From NCBI GenBank assembly GCA_002453475.1, contig DKGY01000083.1:23256-46799 (forward strand): a stretch of 23,544 nt of DNA. Direction: 5' to 3'. Below, piece by piece: positions 1 through 7,196 of this stretch; the first letter of the stretch is position 1; each line of letters starts with the position of its first letter. The notes below the pieces were generated by a model, which was not told where the DNA came from, made no database searches, and saw only the letters and a program-made list of their open reading frames with translations. A program made the translations under genes and the position numbers. The stretch comes from Clostridium sp. UBA6758 (GTDB taxonomy: Bacteria > Bacillota > Clostridia > Clostridiales > Clostridiaceae).

Positions 1-1
1 A

Positions 2-367
2 ACTGGTGAGCAAGCCTTAGCCTACTCTAGAATAAGATATGCCAGTGGTGGAGATTATGAAAGAACTCACAGACATAGAAACGTAATGTCTGCAGTGTTT
101 AACAAAGCTCTTGCAGCATCCCCTACATCTTATCCTAATATATTAAATAATATCCTTCCCCTAGTTCAAACTAACCTAAGTTCTGGTGATTTTATATCTC
201 TAGCAACTACGGTAGTCGGTTTAGGAAATGGTAATTTAGAGCAAGAAAGATTTCCAAGGGATGGAGATGCCCAAGGTGATATGAGCACAGGAACATACTA
301 CTTAAAGTTTGATATTGAAACTGTTAAAAAGCAAATGAGAGATTACATATTTGCTGATAAGAAATAA
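2..367 (+). CDS. LytR-CpsA-Psr (LCP) family glycopolymer transferase, C-terminal part
   Basis: The reading frame is open from base 2, so the gene starts outside the window. The visible 121 residues begin TGEQALAYSRIRYASGGDYE and continue into RTHRHRNV. This matches the conserved LCP signature of an ALAY-R-R segment followed by a GGD-ERT-R-R block, whose arginines contact the polyprenyl pyrophosphate lipid. LCP proteins are membrane-anchored extracytoplasmic enzymes that move wall teichoic acid, capsule or other glycopolymers from undecaprenyl pyrophosphate onto peptidoglycan. An internal ATG at 86 is not the start, because the LCP motif lies upstream of it in frame. The gene converges on the minus-strand polysaccharide locus and shares its terminator. 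A role in anchoring that polysaccharide is inferred from position. Family assignment is confident; the substrate is unknown. Confidence 0.88.
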   Translation, partial: TGEQALAYSRIRYASGGDYERTHRHRNVMSAVFNKALAASPTSYPNILNNILPLVQTNLSSGDFISLATTVVGLGNGNLEQERFPRDGDAQGDMSTGTYYLKFDIETVKKQMRDYIFADKK

Positions 368-378
368 TATGTAAAACA

Positions 379-410
379 AAACACCGATTATCCTAGGATA
401 ATCGGTGTTT
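379..410. terminator. perfectly palindromic bidirectional terminator
   Basis: A 32-base perfect palindrome has arms AAACACCGATTAT and ATAATCGGTGTTT around CCTAGG. It lies 12 bases after the LCP stop codon and 37 bases beyond the stop of the converging dehydrogenase gene. The plus-strand side continues into a T-rich tail (TTTTATTTAT). The minus side has a shorter TTTTGTTTTAC tail. It can serve both convergent transcripts. Confidence 0.85.
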
Positions 411-447
411 TATTTATGTTATATAGATTTATTTATACTTTATATTA

Positions 448-1773
448 TTATAATCTCCAGTAAACCATAGTATCTGAATCTACACAATGTCTATCCATAA
501 TGCCTTTTACATCTATAAATACGTCTTTCTCTACTTCATCCTTAGCTGCTGCTACTTCGTCTAAAGATTCACTTCTATATAATGGAGCAAAGTCTTTTAT
601 GCCCATATCTCTATACTGATGATGAGATACCGCAAGGATAATAGCATCTACCTCTTTAATATCTTCCATAGAAACCATGTCTATTCCATACTCTTCTTTA
701 ATTTCATCTTTACATGCTACAGGATCTGTGGCTAATACAGTTACTCCATAGTCTTTAAGTTCATCTATAATATCCACTACCTTTGTATTTCTTGTATCTG
801 GACAGTCTTCCTTAAAGGTAAGTCCAAGAACTGCTACCTTAGCATTTTTAACTCTCTTATTAGCCTTTATTAAGCTTTTTACTGTGTTTTCTGCAATAAA
901 TTTAGCCATACCATCATTAATACTTCTTCCTGAAGCTATAACTTTTGAATCTATTCCAAACTCTTTAGCTCTGTGGATTAAGTAGTATGGGTCTACTCCA
1001 ATGCAGTGTCCTCCTACTAAACCTGGGTTTAGTTTTATAAAGTTCCACTTACTACCTGCGGCATCTATTACAGATTTAGTATCTATACCCATTCTATCAA
1101 AGATTATAGCAAGTTCATTAACGAAAGCTATGTTAACATCTCTTTGACAGTTTTCTATTAATTTAGCAGCTTCTGCAACTTTTATGCTTTCAGCTCTATA
1201 TACTCCAGCTTCTATAACAAGTTCATAAGCTTTAGCAACTGTATCAAGAGTTTCTTCATCCATACCAGATACTATCTTCATAATGTTTTCTAATCTATGA
1301 ACCTTATCACCTGGGTTTATTCTCTCTGGAGAATATCCTATTTTAAAATCTTGTCCGCACTTAAGTCCAGATTCCCTTTCTAAGATTGGTACACAGATTT
1401 CCTCTGTTACTCCTGGATATACTGTAGATTCATATACTACTATAGAACCTTTAGTTAAGTTTCTTCCTAAAACTTCACTTGCACCTATAACTGGTCTTAA
1501 ATCTGGAGTTTTATCTTCATTAGTTGGAGTTGGTACTGCAACTATGTGGAAGTTACATCCTCTTAATTTTGTTTCATCATAGGTGAAATCTACAGTAGAT
1601 GCTTTTATAGCTTCATCTCCAACTTCATTAGTTACATCTACTCCACTTAAATACTTATTTATCTTTTCCTTGTTTACATCGAATCCAACTACTGGAGCCT
1701 TCTTAGCAAAAGCTACTGCTAAAGGCATTCCTACATAGCCAAGTCCTACTAAAGATATTTTTAAATCTTTCAT
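448..1773 (-). CDS. UDP-N-acetylhexosamine 6-dehydrogenase (TviB/WbpO type)
   Basis: This is a 441-residue nucleotide-sugar dehydrogenase of the UDP-Glc/GDP-Man family. It oxidises C6 of a UDP-HexNAc to the uronic acid with two NAD+. The N-terminal Rossmann motif GLGYVG is at residues 10-15. STVYPGVTEE is around 117-125. The central domain carries EAAKLIEN (K204, N208). The catalytic thiol is C257 in GGHCIGVDPYYL. A C-terminal UDP-binding domain follows from about residue 310. The motif style and length fit TviB/WbpO-like enzymes acting on UDP-GlcNAc or UDP-GalNAc rather than UDP-glucose dehydrogenases. A TAGGAG ribosome binding site sits 8 bases before the ATG. It is the last gene of the locus, downstream of the aminotransferase. 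The likely product is UDP-GlcNAcA or UDP-GalNAcA for the polysaccharide; which one cannot be told from sequence alone. Confidence 0.9.
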   Translation of the reverse strand: MKDLKISLVGLGYVGMPLAVAFAKKAPVVGFDVNKEKINKYLSGVDVTNEVGDEAIKASTVDFTYDETKLRGCNFHIVAVPTPTNEDKTPDLRPVIGASEVLGRNLTKGSIVVYESTVYPGVTEEICVPILERESGLKCGQDFKIGYSPERINPGDKVHRLENIMKIVSGMDEETLDTVAKAYELVIEAGVYRAESIKVAEAAKLIENCQRDVNIAFVNELAIIFDRMGIDTKSVIDAAGSKWNFIKLNPGLVGGHCIGVDPYYLIHRAKEFGIDSKVIASGRSINDGMAKFIAENTVKSLIKANKRVKNAKVAVLGLTFKEDCPDTRNTKVVDIIDELKDYGVTVLATDPVACKDEIKEEYGIDMVSMEDIKEVDAIILAVSHHQYRDMGIKDFAPLYRSESLDEVAAAKDEVEKDVFIDVKGIMDRHCVDSDTMVYWRL

Positions 1774-1843
1774 TATATCGTCTCCTACTGTTTAATTTAG
1801 CAATTATTCTTTTAATTATCATTGATATATTTTTAACAATAAA

Positions 1844-1886
1844 TTAGATTTACCCAACGACTTAGTTGTCACTGGATAAACTCTAA
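1844..1886 (-). other. hairpin after the aminotransferase stop (possible weak terminator)
   Basis: Just past the aminotransferase stop, the minus strand reads TTAGAGTTTATCC, an 18-base loop, then GGGTAAATCTAA. This folds into about 12 pairs with one bulged G and one G-U pair. The wobble becomes an A-C mismatch on the plus strand, so the fold favours minus-strand RNA. The following T stretch (TTTATTGTT) is weak. It could reduce read-through into the dehydrogenase gene, or stabilise an mRNA end. Confidence 0.4.
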
Positions 1887-1892
1887 TTATTA

Positions 1893-3017
1893 TTAATTAT
1901 AAAACTCTTTTATACACTCACAGATATATTGAACTTCTTCATTTGTAAGTTCTGGATATATAGGTAATGCAAGAATTTGTTCACACATTTTTTCTGTTAC
2001 CGGGAACTGACCTTCTTTATATCCTAGGTATTCAAAACACTTTTGTAGGTGTAATGGCTTTGGATAATATATACTGGTTGCAACTCCCTTAGATTTTAAG
2101 TACTCAGCAAGGCCATCTCTATTCTCAGCAAAGATATTAAATACATAATAAACATTATGTTGATTTGCTGCCTTAATACCTTGAACTTTTACACCTTCTA
2201 CATTCTTTAAGCCTTCAGTGTAAAGTTTAGCAACTCTATTTCTATTTTCAATGGCATTGTTTATATATTTAAGTTTAACCCTTAACACAGCTGCTTGCAT
2301 AGCATCCAATCTTGAGTTATAACCGATATAGTCGTAGTGATATTTCTTTGATGCTCCATGAACTCTAAACATACGGCACATATCTGCTAGTTCATCACTA
2401 TTAGTAACTATCATTCCACCGTCACCATATCCACCTAGTGTCTTAGTAGGGAAGAATGAAAACACACCCATATCTCCTATAGTTCCTGCATGTCTATAAC
2501 CTTCTTCACCTTGCATTTGCCATCTCATTCCGAAAGCTTCAGCAGCATCTTCTAATACTTTTAAGTCATGTTTCCTAGCAATTTTCATTATACTATCCAT
2601 ATCACACATTTGATTAAATAAATGTATCGGAAGTATTCCTACAGTATTATCATTAATAGCAGCTTCTAATTGAGCTACATCCATACCACAAGATTCTTCA
2701 TCTATATCAACAAATACAGGTCTTCCACCATGCTTTGCAAGACAAGATGTAGAAGCTAAAAATGTAAAAGGTGTAGTTACTATTTCTTTATTATCACTAA
2801 ACCCAAGGATATCTGATGCAATAACTAAAGCATCTGTTCCTGATGCCACTCCTATGGCATGCTTAGCTCCAGTAAAGTCTTTTATTTCTTCTTCAAATAC
2901 TTTAACTTCATTTCCTAATATAAAAGCACCACTATCTATTATATTTTTTATAGCTTTATCAAATTCATCTTTTTTTTCTTTATATTCTCTTTGTGATTCA
3001 TAAAAATTTATTTTCAT
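1893..3017 (-). CDS. DegT/DnrJ/EryC1/StrS family PLP-dependent sugar aminotransferase
   Basis: This is a fold-type I aminotransferase acting on keto nucleotide sugars. Counting from the ATG chosen here (374 residues), the Schiff-base lysine is K192 in SFFPTKTLGGYGDGG. The pyridine-binding aspartate is D157 in VLEDAAEAFG. GVASGTDALV near residues 56-65 is the phosphate-binding region. The usual H-x-Y-G-Q segment appears as HLFNQMCDMD. An in-frame GTG at 3038 would give seven more residues, but AGGAGG at 3025-3030 lies inside that extension, 7 bases before the ATG at 3017. A second ATG at 3020 is less well spaced. The gene stands apart from the upstream cluster behind a terminator and a probable promoter. 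No dedicated 4- or 3-keto sugar-forming partner is visible beside it. Its substrate may be a CapE-type intermediate or a product made elsewhere. The family is certain; the amino sugar is unknown. Confidence 0.88.
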   Translation of the reverse strand: MKINFYESQREYKEKKDEFDKAIKNIIDSGAFILGNEVKVFEEEIKDFTGAKHAIGVASGTDALVIASDILGFSDNKEIVTTPFTFLASTSCLAKHGGRPVFVDIDEESCGMDVAQLEAAINDNTVGILPIHLFNQMCDMDSIMKIARKHDLKVLEDAAEAFGMRWQMQGEEGYRHAGTIGDMGVFSFFPTKTLGGYGDGGMIVTNSDELADMCRMFRVHGASKKYHYDYIGYNSRLDAMQAAVLRVKLKYINNAIENRNRVAKLYTEGLKNVEGVKVQGIKAANQHNVYYVFNIFAENRDGLAEYLKSKGVATSIYYPKPLHLQKCFEYLGYKEGQFPVTEKMCEQILALPIYPELTNEEVQYICECIKEFYN

Positions 3018-3045
3018 CATTCTTCCTCCTATTTTCACATATACA

Positions 3046-3073
3046 ATTGTACATCAAATTTATAAAAAGTAAA
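3046..3073 (-). promoter_or_regulatory. probable SigA promoter for the aminotransferase-dehydrogenase unit
   Basis: On the minus strand TTTACT (3068-3073) and TACAAT (3046-3051) are separated by 16 bases. Transcription would start near 3039, leaving a short leader that contains the AGGAGG at 3025-3030. It would also exclude the GTG at 3038 as a translation start. The spacing is good, but the -35 box has only 4 of 6 consensus bases. Confidence 0.5.
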
Positions 3074-3249
3074 ATATTTTTTCTTAAGTTTAATAAAATT
3101 TTGTATTCATTTAATATACCATAAATTGAACTATATGTATAATATATTATCAGTTTTTTTCTTTGAGATTATGATATATTTCTTAATAATTTTAATACAT
3201 TGAAGTAAATAATTCAATTTTTTATTATCAATGAAGTTTATATAATAAT

Positions 3250-3293
3250 AAAACTATTTTAGAGTCAAATTTAATCTTTTCTAAAATAGTTTT
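3250..3293 (-). terminator. intrinsic terminator behind the polysaccharide glycosyltransferase cluster
   Basis: Complementary arms at 3250-3263 and 3280-3293 (AAAACTATTTTAGA and TCTAAAATAGTTTT) form a 14-pair AT-rich stem with a 16-base loop. The minus-strand tail is TTTTATTATTATA. It lies 14 bases past the stop of the glycosyltransferase gene ending at 3308 and separates the main operon from the aminotransferase unit. The low GC of the stem makes termination probably partial. Confidence 0.6.
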
Positions 3294-3307
3294 ATTTTAT
3301 GTAATTT

Positions 3308-4498
3308 CTATATAATTTTATTATCAACAATAGAATCATACATCTTTGATTGTAATATGATCTTCGCCTTACTACAAGGTCCATCTTCTATCATTAACTC
3401 TTTACCTTTCAATAAAGATTCTGATAAATTCAAAAAATTCTTAGCACAAATAGAACCATTCCATTTTTCACATATGGTCTTATATGAATTTTTACCAATA
3501 GCTTCACAATACTCATTATTTAACATTAATTTTTTTACATTATTATATAATTGTTGAAAATTATCATCTTTATAAACTAACCCATTTTGTTTATGATTAA
3601 TAAGATATCCAGTAGCACCTATAGCATGACTTACAACAACAGCACATCCACTATTCATAGCTTCATTTAAAACAGCGCCCCATCCCTCATTATAATCACT
3701 TGTAAAAAGGAATATATTCGCTTTTTCCATATAGTTCCTTACCATTTCCGGTGGCATAGCTCCTAAAAATTCAACTTTATCACCGATATCGTATCTACTA
3801 ACTAATGCTCTTAAATTATCTTCTAAATCACCAATCCCTATAATTCGTAATTTAAAGCTAAATCCATCATTCTTTAATAACCTTGCAACCTCTATAGCTT
3901 TCTCTGGATGTTTCCAATCTAGAAATCTTCCTGCCCATAGTATTTCTACTTCTTCATTTTTTTTTAATTTAAATAGTTCATCTACGTTATATTTTTTAAC
4001 TTCTGGGAAATATCCCCATTTATAACATTTTCCAATGTATGCCCCCGCTAGTGAATAATCAATAGGTGTATACGCACTTGAACTGAGCATATACAAATTC
4101 TTTCTTAAATATATAGTATGTTTTTTTATCAAACTCCCCATAACTCTAGGGTATAATATTTTCCATTGTCCTTCTTTGAATATTCTTTCTGAATATCTAA
4201 ATGTAAGCTTATTGTTTTTTAATCGCTTTTCAATAAACTTTTCTGGGGCGGACCCTATTATTACAACATCACTTGTATATCCTAATTCTATTCCTTTATT
4301 ATATACCTCTTCACTATCATATGTATTAATGGAGAATGGGAATTCTTTACTCATATCCTTATATCCCATTTTCAATCGCTCTTCATGAATCGGTTCAGTT
4401 GCAACAAATTTAAAATCATCTCCCAATAATTTATACATTTCCTTACAAAATGGTAGCTGATGATGATTTAAAAAATTAGAAAAAAAGGTTACTTTCAT
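3308..4498 (-). CDS. glycosyltransferase, GT-B fold, family 4-like
   Basis: This is a cytoplasmic GT-B transferase of 396 residues that likely adds one sugar to the undecaprenyl-linked repeat unit. The C-terminal nucleotide-sugar domain is typical: EEVEILWAGRFLDWKHPEKA begins it, KVEFLGAMPPEMVRNYMEKA follows, and the E-x7-E motif is EGWGAVLNEAMNSG. The N-terminal acceptor half starts with MKVTFFSNFLNHHQLPFC. The chosen ATG at 4498 has GGAG 9 bases upstream. An ATG five codons earlier (4513) has no close ribosome binding site. A 14-codon ORF in another frame overlaps this start (4476-4520). The gene ends the main cluster, just ahead of a terminator. Donor and linkage cannot be read from the sequence. 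Confidence 0.85.
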   Translation of the reverse strand: MKVTFFSNFLNHHQLPFCKEMYKLLGDDFKFVATEPIHEERLKMGYKDMSKEFPFSINTYDSEEVYNKGIELGYTSDVVIIGSAPEKFIEKRLKNNKLTFRYSERIFKEGQWKILYPRVMGSLIKKHTIYLRKNLYMLSSSAYTPIDYSLAGAYIGKCYKWGYFPEVKKYNVDELFKLKKNEEVEILWAGRFLDWKHPEKAIEVARLLKNDGFSFKLRIIGIGDLEDNLRALVSRYDIGDKVEFLGAMPPEMVRNYMEKANIFLFTSDYNEGWGAVLNEAMNSGCAVVVSHAIGATGYLINHKQNGLVYKDDNFQQLYNNVKKLMLNNEYCEAIGKNSYKTICEKWNGSICAKNFLNLSESLLKGKELMIEDGPCSKAKIILQSKMYDSIVDNKII

Positions 4499-4520
4499 TA
4501 GTATCAACTCCATACAACAT
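4476..4520 (-). CDS. possible 14-codon leader ORF overlapping a glycosyltransferase start
   Basis: An ATG at 4520 is preceded 11 bases upstream by GGAG within AAAGGAGA (4531-4538), which is a better site than either start of the downstream gene has. The frame reads MLYGVDTNESNLFF and stops at TAA, 4476-4478. It overlaps the glycosyltransferase start out of frame. It could couple translation between genes, or be a chance ORF. There is no protein evidence. Confidence 0.25.
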   Translation of the reverse strand: MLYGVDTNESNLFF

Positions 4521-4542
4521 TTTATATTTATCTCCTTTAAAA

Positions 4543-5838
4543 CTACTTTCTTTCAAATACACCTTTAAGACATAAAGCTTTAAACATGTGCTTTATTGAA
4601 ACTCTTACATCTTTAAAGAAAGCTGGCGCAATTACAGCTACAACAGCTTGGGAAATTAGTGTAGCTATAGCCACTCCTATTATACCAAACGGTTTTACTA
4701 ATAATAGATTTAAGATAACATTCATTAATGCTCCCATTCCTGCAAAGTACTTTAAATATTTATTCTTATTTTCACAAATAATCCAAATTTCCCTCACTAC
4801 ACCCAATATGGAAAATATACTTCCCCACACTAATATTAATAATGGTGCCACAGCTTCAATATATTCTTTTCCATATAAAATTGTAACTCCTAATTTTGCA
4901 AATAGAGATATAGCAATACTTGCAAAAATACCCATATATATAACTAATGCGTATACCTGAGTAATTCTTTTTTCATAAATCTCTTTATTTACACTCCTGC
5001 TTTCCATAATTATTGGTCTTGCTGAGTTAATTAACGCAAGTGGAATGAATATCCACAAGTCAGATATAGTTACAGCTGCTGAATATATCCCTACTGCTTC
5101 TTCTGACATATAAACGCCTAACATTATTTTATCAATTCTAGTATATATAACTACCATTAAGCTAGCTAACAATAAATGATAACTTGATTTAAGCAACGTC
5201 TTTACTAAACTGAGTTTAAACGTAAGCCTATATTCTCTATTCTTTAAATATAATATCCCAAGGAATATAAAGCATACTATTGCTTCTATAGTAATTGATA
5301 GTGCAAACCATTCAACAGAAGCCTTTTTAACTATAAGAAATACTTTCCACATTCCCACTGAAAAAGTAGCAATACATTTAGCCATTACTGAGTATTTAGA
5401 TTTAAGTTTTGATTGAAACCACAAATCTATAATTTCATACATTTTAAATATAAGTGATATTGATTCTAGTAAACATACCCATTGTAGTACTGTATTATTA
5501 GGCTCTATTACTCTTATAAATATGAATAATACACTTATAGACACTATGCTTGTAACTAATCTCATTACCATCACAGTCCCCATTATTTCTCCACTCTTCT
5601 TTGGTTCCTTAATAATCTCTCTTATTACTATACCATCTAGTCCTAAAGAACATATAACTCCAAATATAACTACATATGACATAGCATAGTTTATAACTCC
5701 ATAATTAGTAGGTCCTAAATATCTCGCTGTTATAGCACCAATAATAAGTGAAAACATCATTTGAAAAACTTTTTCACCTATTAACCATCCAGAGTTAGAT
5801 AAAAAACTATACATCTTATCTGAAAACTTAAATTTCAT
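4543..5838 (-). CDS. wzx: Wzx-like oligosaccharide flippase (polysaccharide transporter family)
   Basis: This is a polytopic membrane protein of 431 residues with about twelve hydrophobic segments spread along its length. It fits the PST/MATE-like flippases that move undecaprenyl-pyrophosphate oligosaccharides across the membrane. The N-terminal region (NSGWLIGEKVFQMMFSLIIG followed by ARYLGPTNYGVINYA) is characteristic of this family. A conserved basic/acidic loop follows (VIREIIKEPKKSGEIMG). The start is taken at the ATG at 5838, which has AGAAGGTG about 10 bases upstream. An earlier in-frame ATG at 5865 lacks a clear site and sits 10 bases from the previous stop. With the Wzy-like protein at 7190-8647 it defines a Wzx/Wzy-dependent pathway. 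Substrate specificity is unknown but should match the repeat unit made here. Confidence 0.9.
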   Translation of the reverse strand: MKFKFSDKMYSFLSNSGWLIGEKVFQMMFSLIIGAITARYLGPTNYGVINYAMSYVVIFGVICSLGLDGIVIREIIKEPKKSGEIMGTVMVMRLVTSIVSISVLFIFIRVIEPNNTVLQWVCLLESISLIFKMYEIIDLWFQSKLKSKYSVMAKCIATFSVGMWKVFLIVKKASVEWFALSITIEAIVCFIFLGILYLKNREYRLTFKLSLVKTLLKSSYHLLLASLMVVIYTRIDKIMLGVYMSEEAVGIYSAAVTISDLWIFIPLALINSARPIIMESRSVNKEIYEKRITQVYALVIYMGIFASIAISLFAKLGVTILYGKEYIEAVAPLLILVWGSIFSILGVVREIWIICENKNKYLKYFAGMGALMNVILNLLLVKPFGIIGVAIATLISQAVVAVIAPAFFKDVRVSIKHMFKALCLKGVFERK

Positions 5839-5874
5839 ATTATTTATACACCTTCTCAATAGCATTAAAGCCTA

Positions 5875-7107
5875 TTATCCATTAATAACTTCTTTATATA
5901 TATTAATTATGGTTTTTAAATTATTATTTCTATCAAAAATAATTTTACCTTTTTCTTTTGAATTTTTGGATAAATGTAATGCTAATTCTTTACTTTTAAA
6001 AACTTGACTAATATAATAAGAAATCATATAAGGTTCATCAAATGGATAAAGAAATCCTTCTACTTTATCTTTAATCATATCACTAACTCCACCAACATTT
6101 GATGATATACACGGAACACCCAAAATCATAGCTTCACCAACGGAATTAGGACTATTCTCTATACTAGACGGTGATAGAAAAACATGTGATTTTTTCATCC
6201 TTTCACAAAACGCTTTTTCACTCAATGGTCCTAAAAATATAATTTTATCTTTTAAATTTTTACGCTCTATCAATTTCTCTATATATATACCGTAATATCC
6301 CCGTTTAAGCTTTTCTATAAACGTATCAGCTTTAGTAATATTATTTCCTGCAACATATATTTTAACATTAGGATATTCCTTCACTAATTGAGGTAAGGCT
6401 TCTATTGCCATATGTAGTCCCTTTATTGGATATGTTCCTTGGCTAATAAATATTGAATGTTTTTCACACTCATCATAGCTCCATTCTGTATTATAAAAAG
6501 AATCTCTTAAGCTTTCGCTACAGTAATGGTAATTAGCTTTTGGGTTAATCATATATGAACAAGCTTTATCCCAAGTAGTTCTTCCTACTATATTGTCGAC
6601 ACTTGAAATTATCTCCCTTTCTATATTTGCATTTTTAAACCATTCGCGTTGAGTTTTTATTATATTTTTTCTTTTCATAAAATCTCTAAATGAATATTTT
6701 CTAACCACACTATGTGGTAGATTAGCTAAGTAGTGATTGGCATAAACTGAAGTTAATCCCTGTATTGAGGTTACATGATTTTCATCAGGACATGCTTTAA
6801 TTAATATATTAGCATGTTCATACTCTGTACCATGTATATGTATTACATCAGGCTTAACATTTTTTGTTATATGTCTCCAATGCTCCTTCATACCTTTATA
6901 CGGAACTGCATAATAAATAATATTATTTATTTTCTTACTCTTTATATTTTCTCCATTATATGGTGCGCAAATAACTAATTTAACTTCTTCGCAAGTTGAC
7001 ATATCTTTAGCCAGTGCAACCATCCAACTACCTCCTGCAGAAATAGGTTCGCTTATCTCCTTGGCAAATTCCGGCAACAATATATTACACACCCACATTA
7101 CCTTCAT
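5875..7107 (-). CDS. glycosyltransferase family 4 (GT-B)
   Basis: This is a 410-residue retaining-type GT-B transferase. The N-terminal half has a glycine-rich donor or acceptor loop (ISAGGSWMVALAKDM) and VIHIHGTEYEHAN. The C-terminal half has a basic turn (SQGTYPIKGLHMAIEALPQL), KIYVAGNN and KIIFLGPLSEKAFCERMKKS. The E-x7-E motif is ENSPNSVGEAMILGVP. It probably adds an internal sugar of the repeat unit on the cytoplasmic side. Its ribosome binding site is unusual: five Gs (GAGGGGGAA, with Gs at 7118-7122) rather than AGGAGG, about 10 bases before the ATG. The stop codon is 36 bases ahead of the wzx start. No specific donor can be assigned. Confidence 0.87.
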   Translation of the reverse strand: MKVMWVCNILLPEFAKEISEPISAGGSWMVALAKDMSTCEEVKLVICAPYNGENIKSKKINNIIYYAVPYKGMKEHWRHITKNVKPDVIHIHGTEYEHANILIKACPDENHVTSIQGLTSVYANHYLANLPHSVVRKYSFRDFMKRKNIIKTQREWFKNANIEREIISSVDNIVGRTTWDKACSYMINPKANYHYCSESLRDSFYNTEWSYDECEKHSIFISQGTYPIKGLHMAIEALPQLVKEYPNVKIYVAGNNITKADTFIEKLKRGYYGIYIEKLIERKNLKDKIIFLGPLSEKAFCERMKKSHVFLSPSSIENSPNSVGEAMILGVPCISSNVGGVSDMIKDKVEGFLYPFDEPYMISYYISQVFKSKELALHLSKNSKEKGKIIFDRNNNLKTIINIYKEVING

Positions 7108-7161
7108 ACTTTTAATTCCCCCTCAATTTAATATTAATATCTAATCTTTAATATAATTTAA

Positions 7162-7196
7162 AACTTAGATAACATATTATTTATAACATCTAAGTT
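7162..7196 (-). other. small hairpin overlapping the Wzy-like gene stop
   Basis: Arms AACTTAGAT and ATCTAAGTT at 7162-7170 and 7188-7196 give a perfect 9-pair stem over a 17-base loop. The stem covers the TAG stop of the polymerase gene (7190-7192) and is followed on the minus strand by TTAAATTATATT. It may be a weak internal terminator or an mRNA-stabilising structure. Confidence 0.3.

Noticed and set aside
3018..3038. Longer GTG start for the DegT aminotransferase
   Set aside because: The AGGAGG ribosome binding site lies inside the extension, and the predicted transcription start is at about 3039.
4586..4960. 124-codon plus-strand ORF
   Set aside because: It is antisense to the wzx flippase, and its protein is a reflection of the complementary transmembrane codons.
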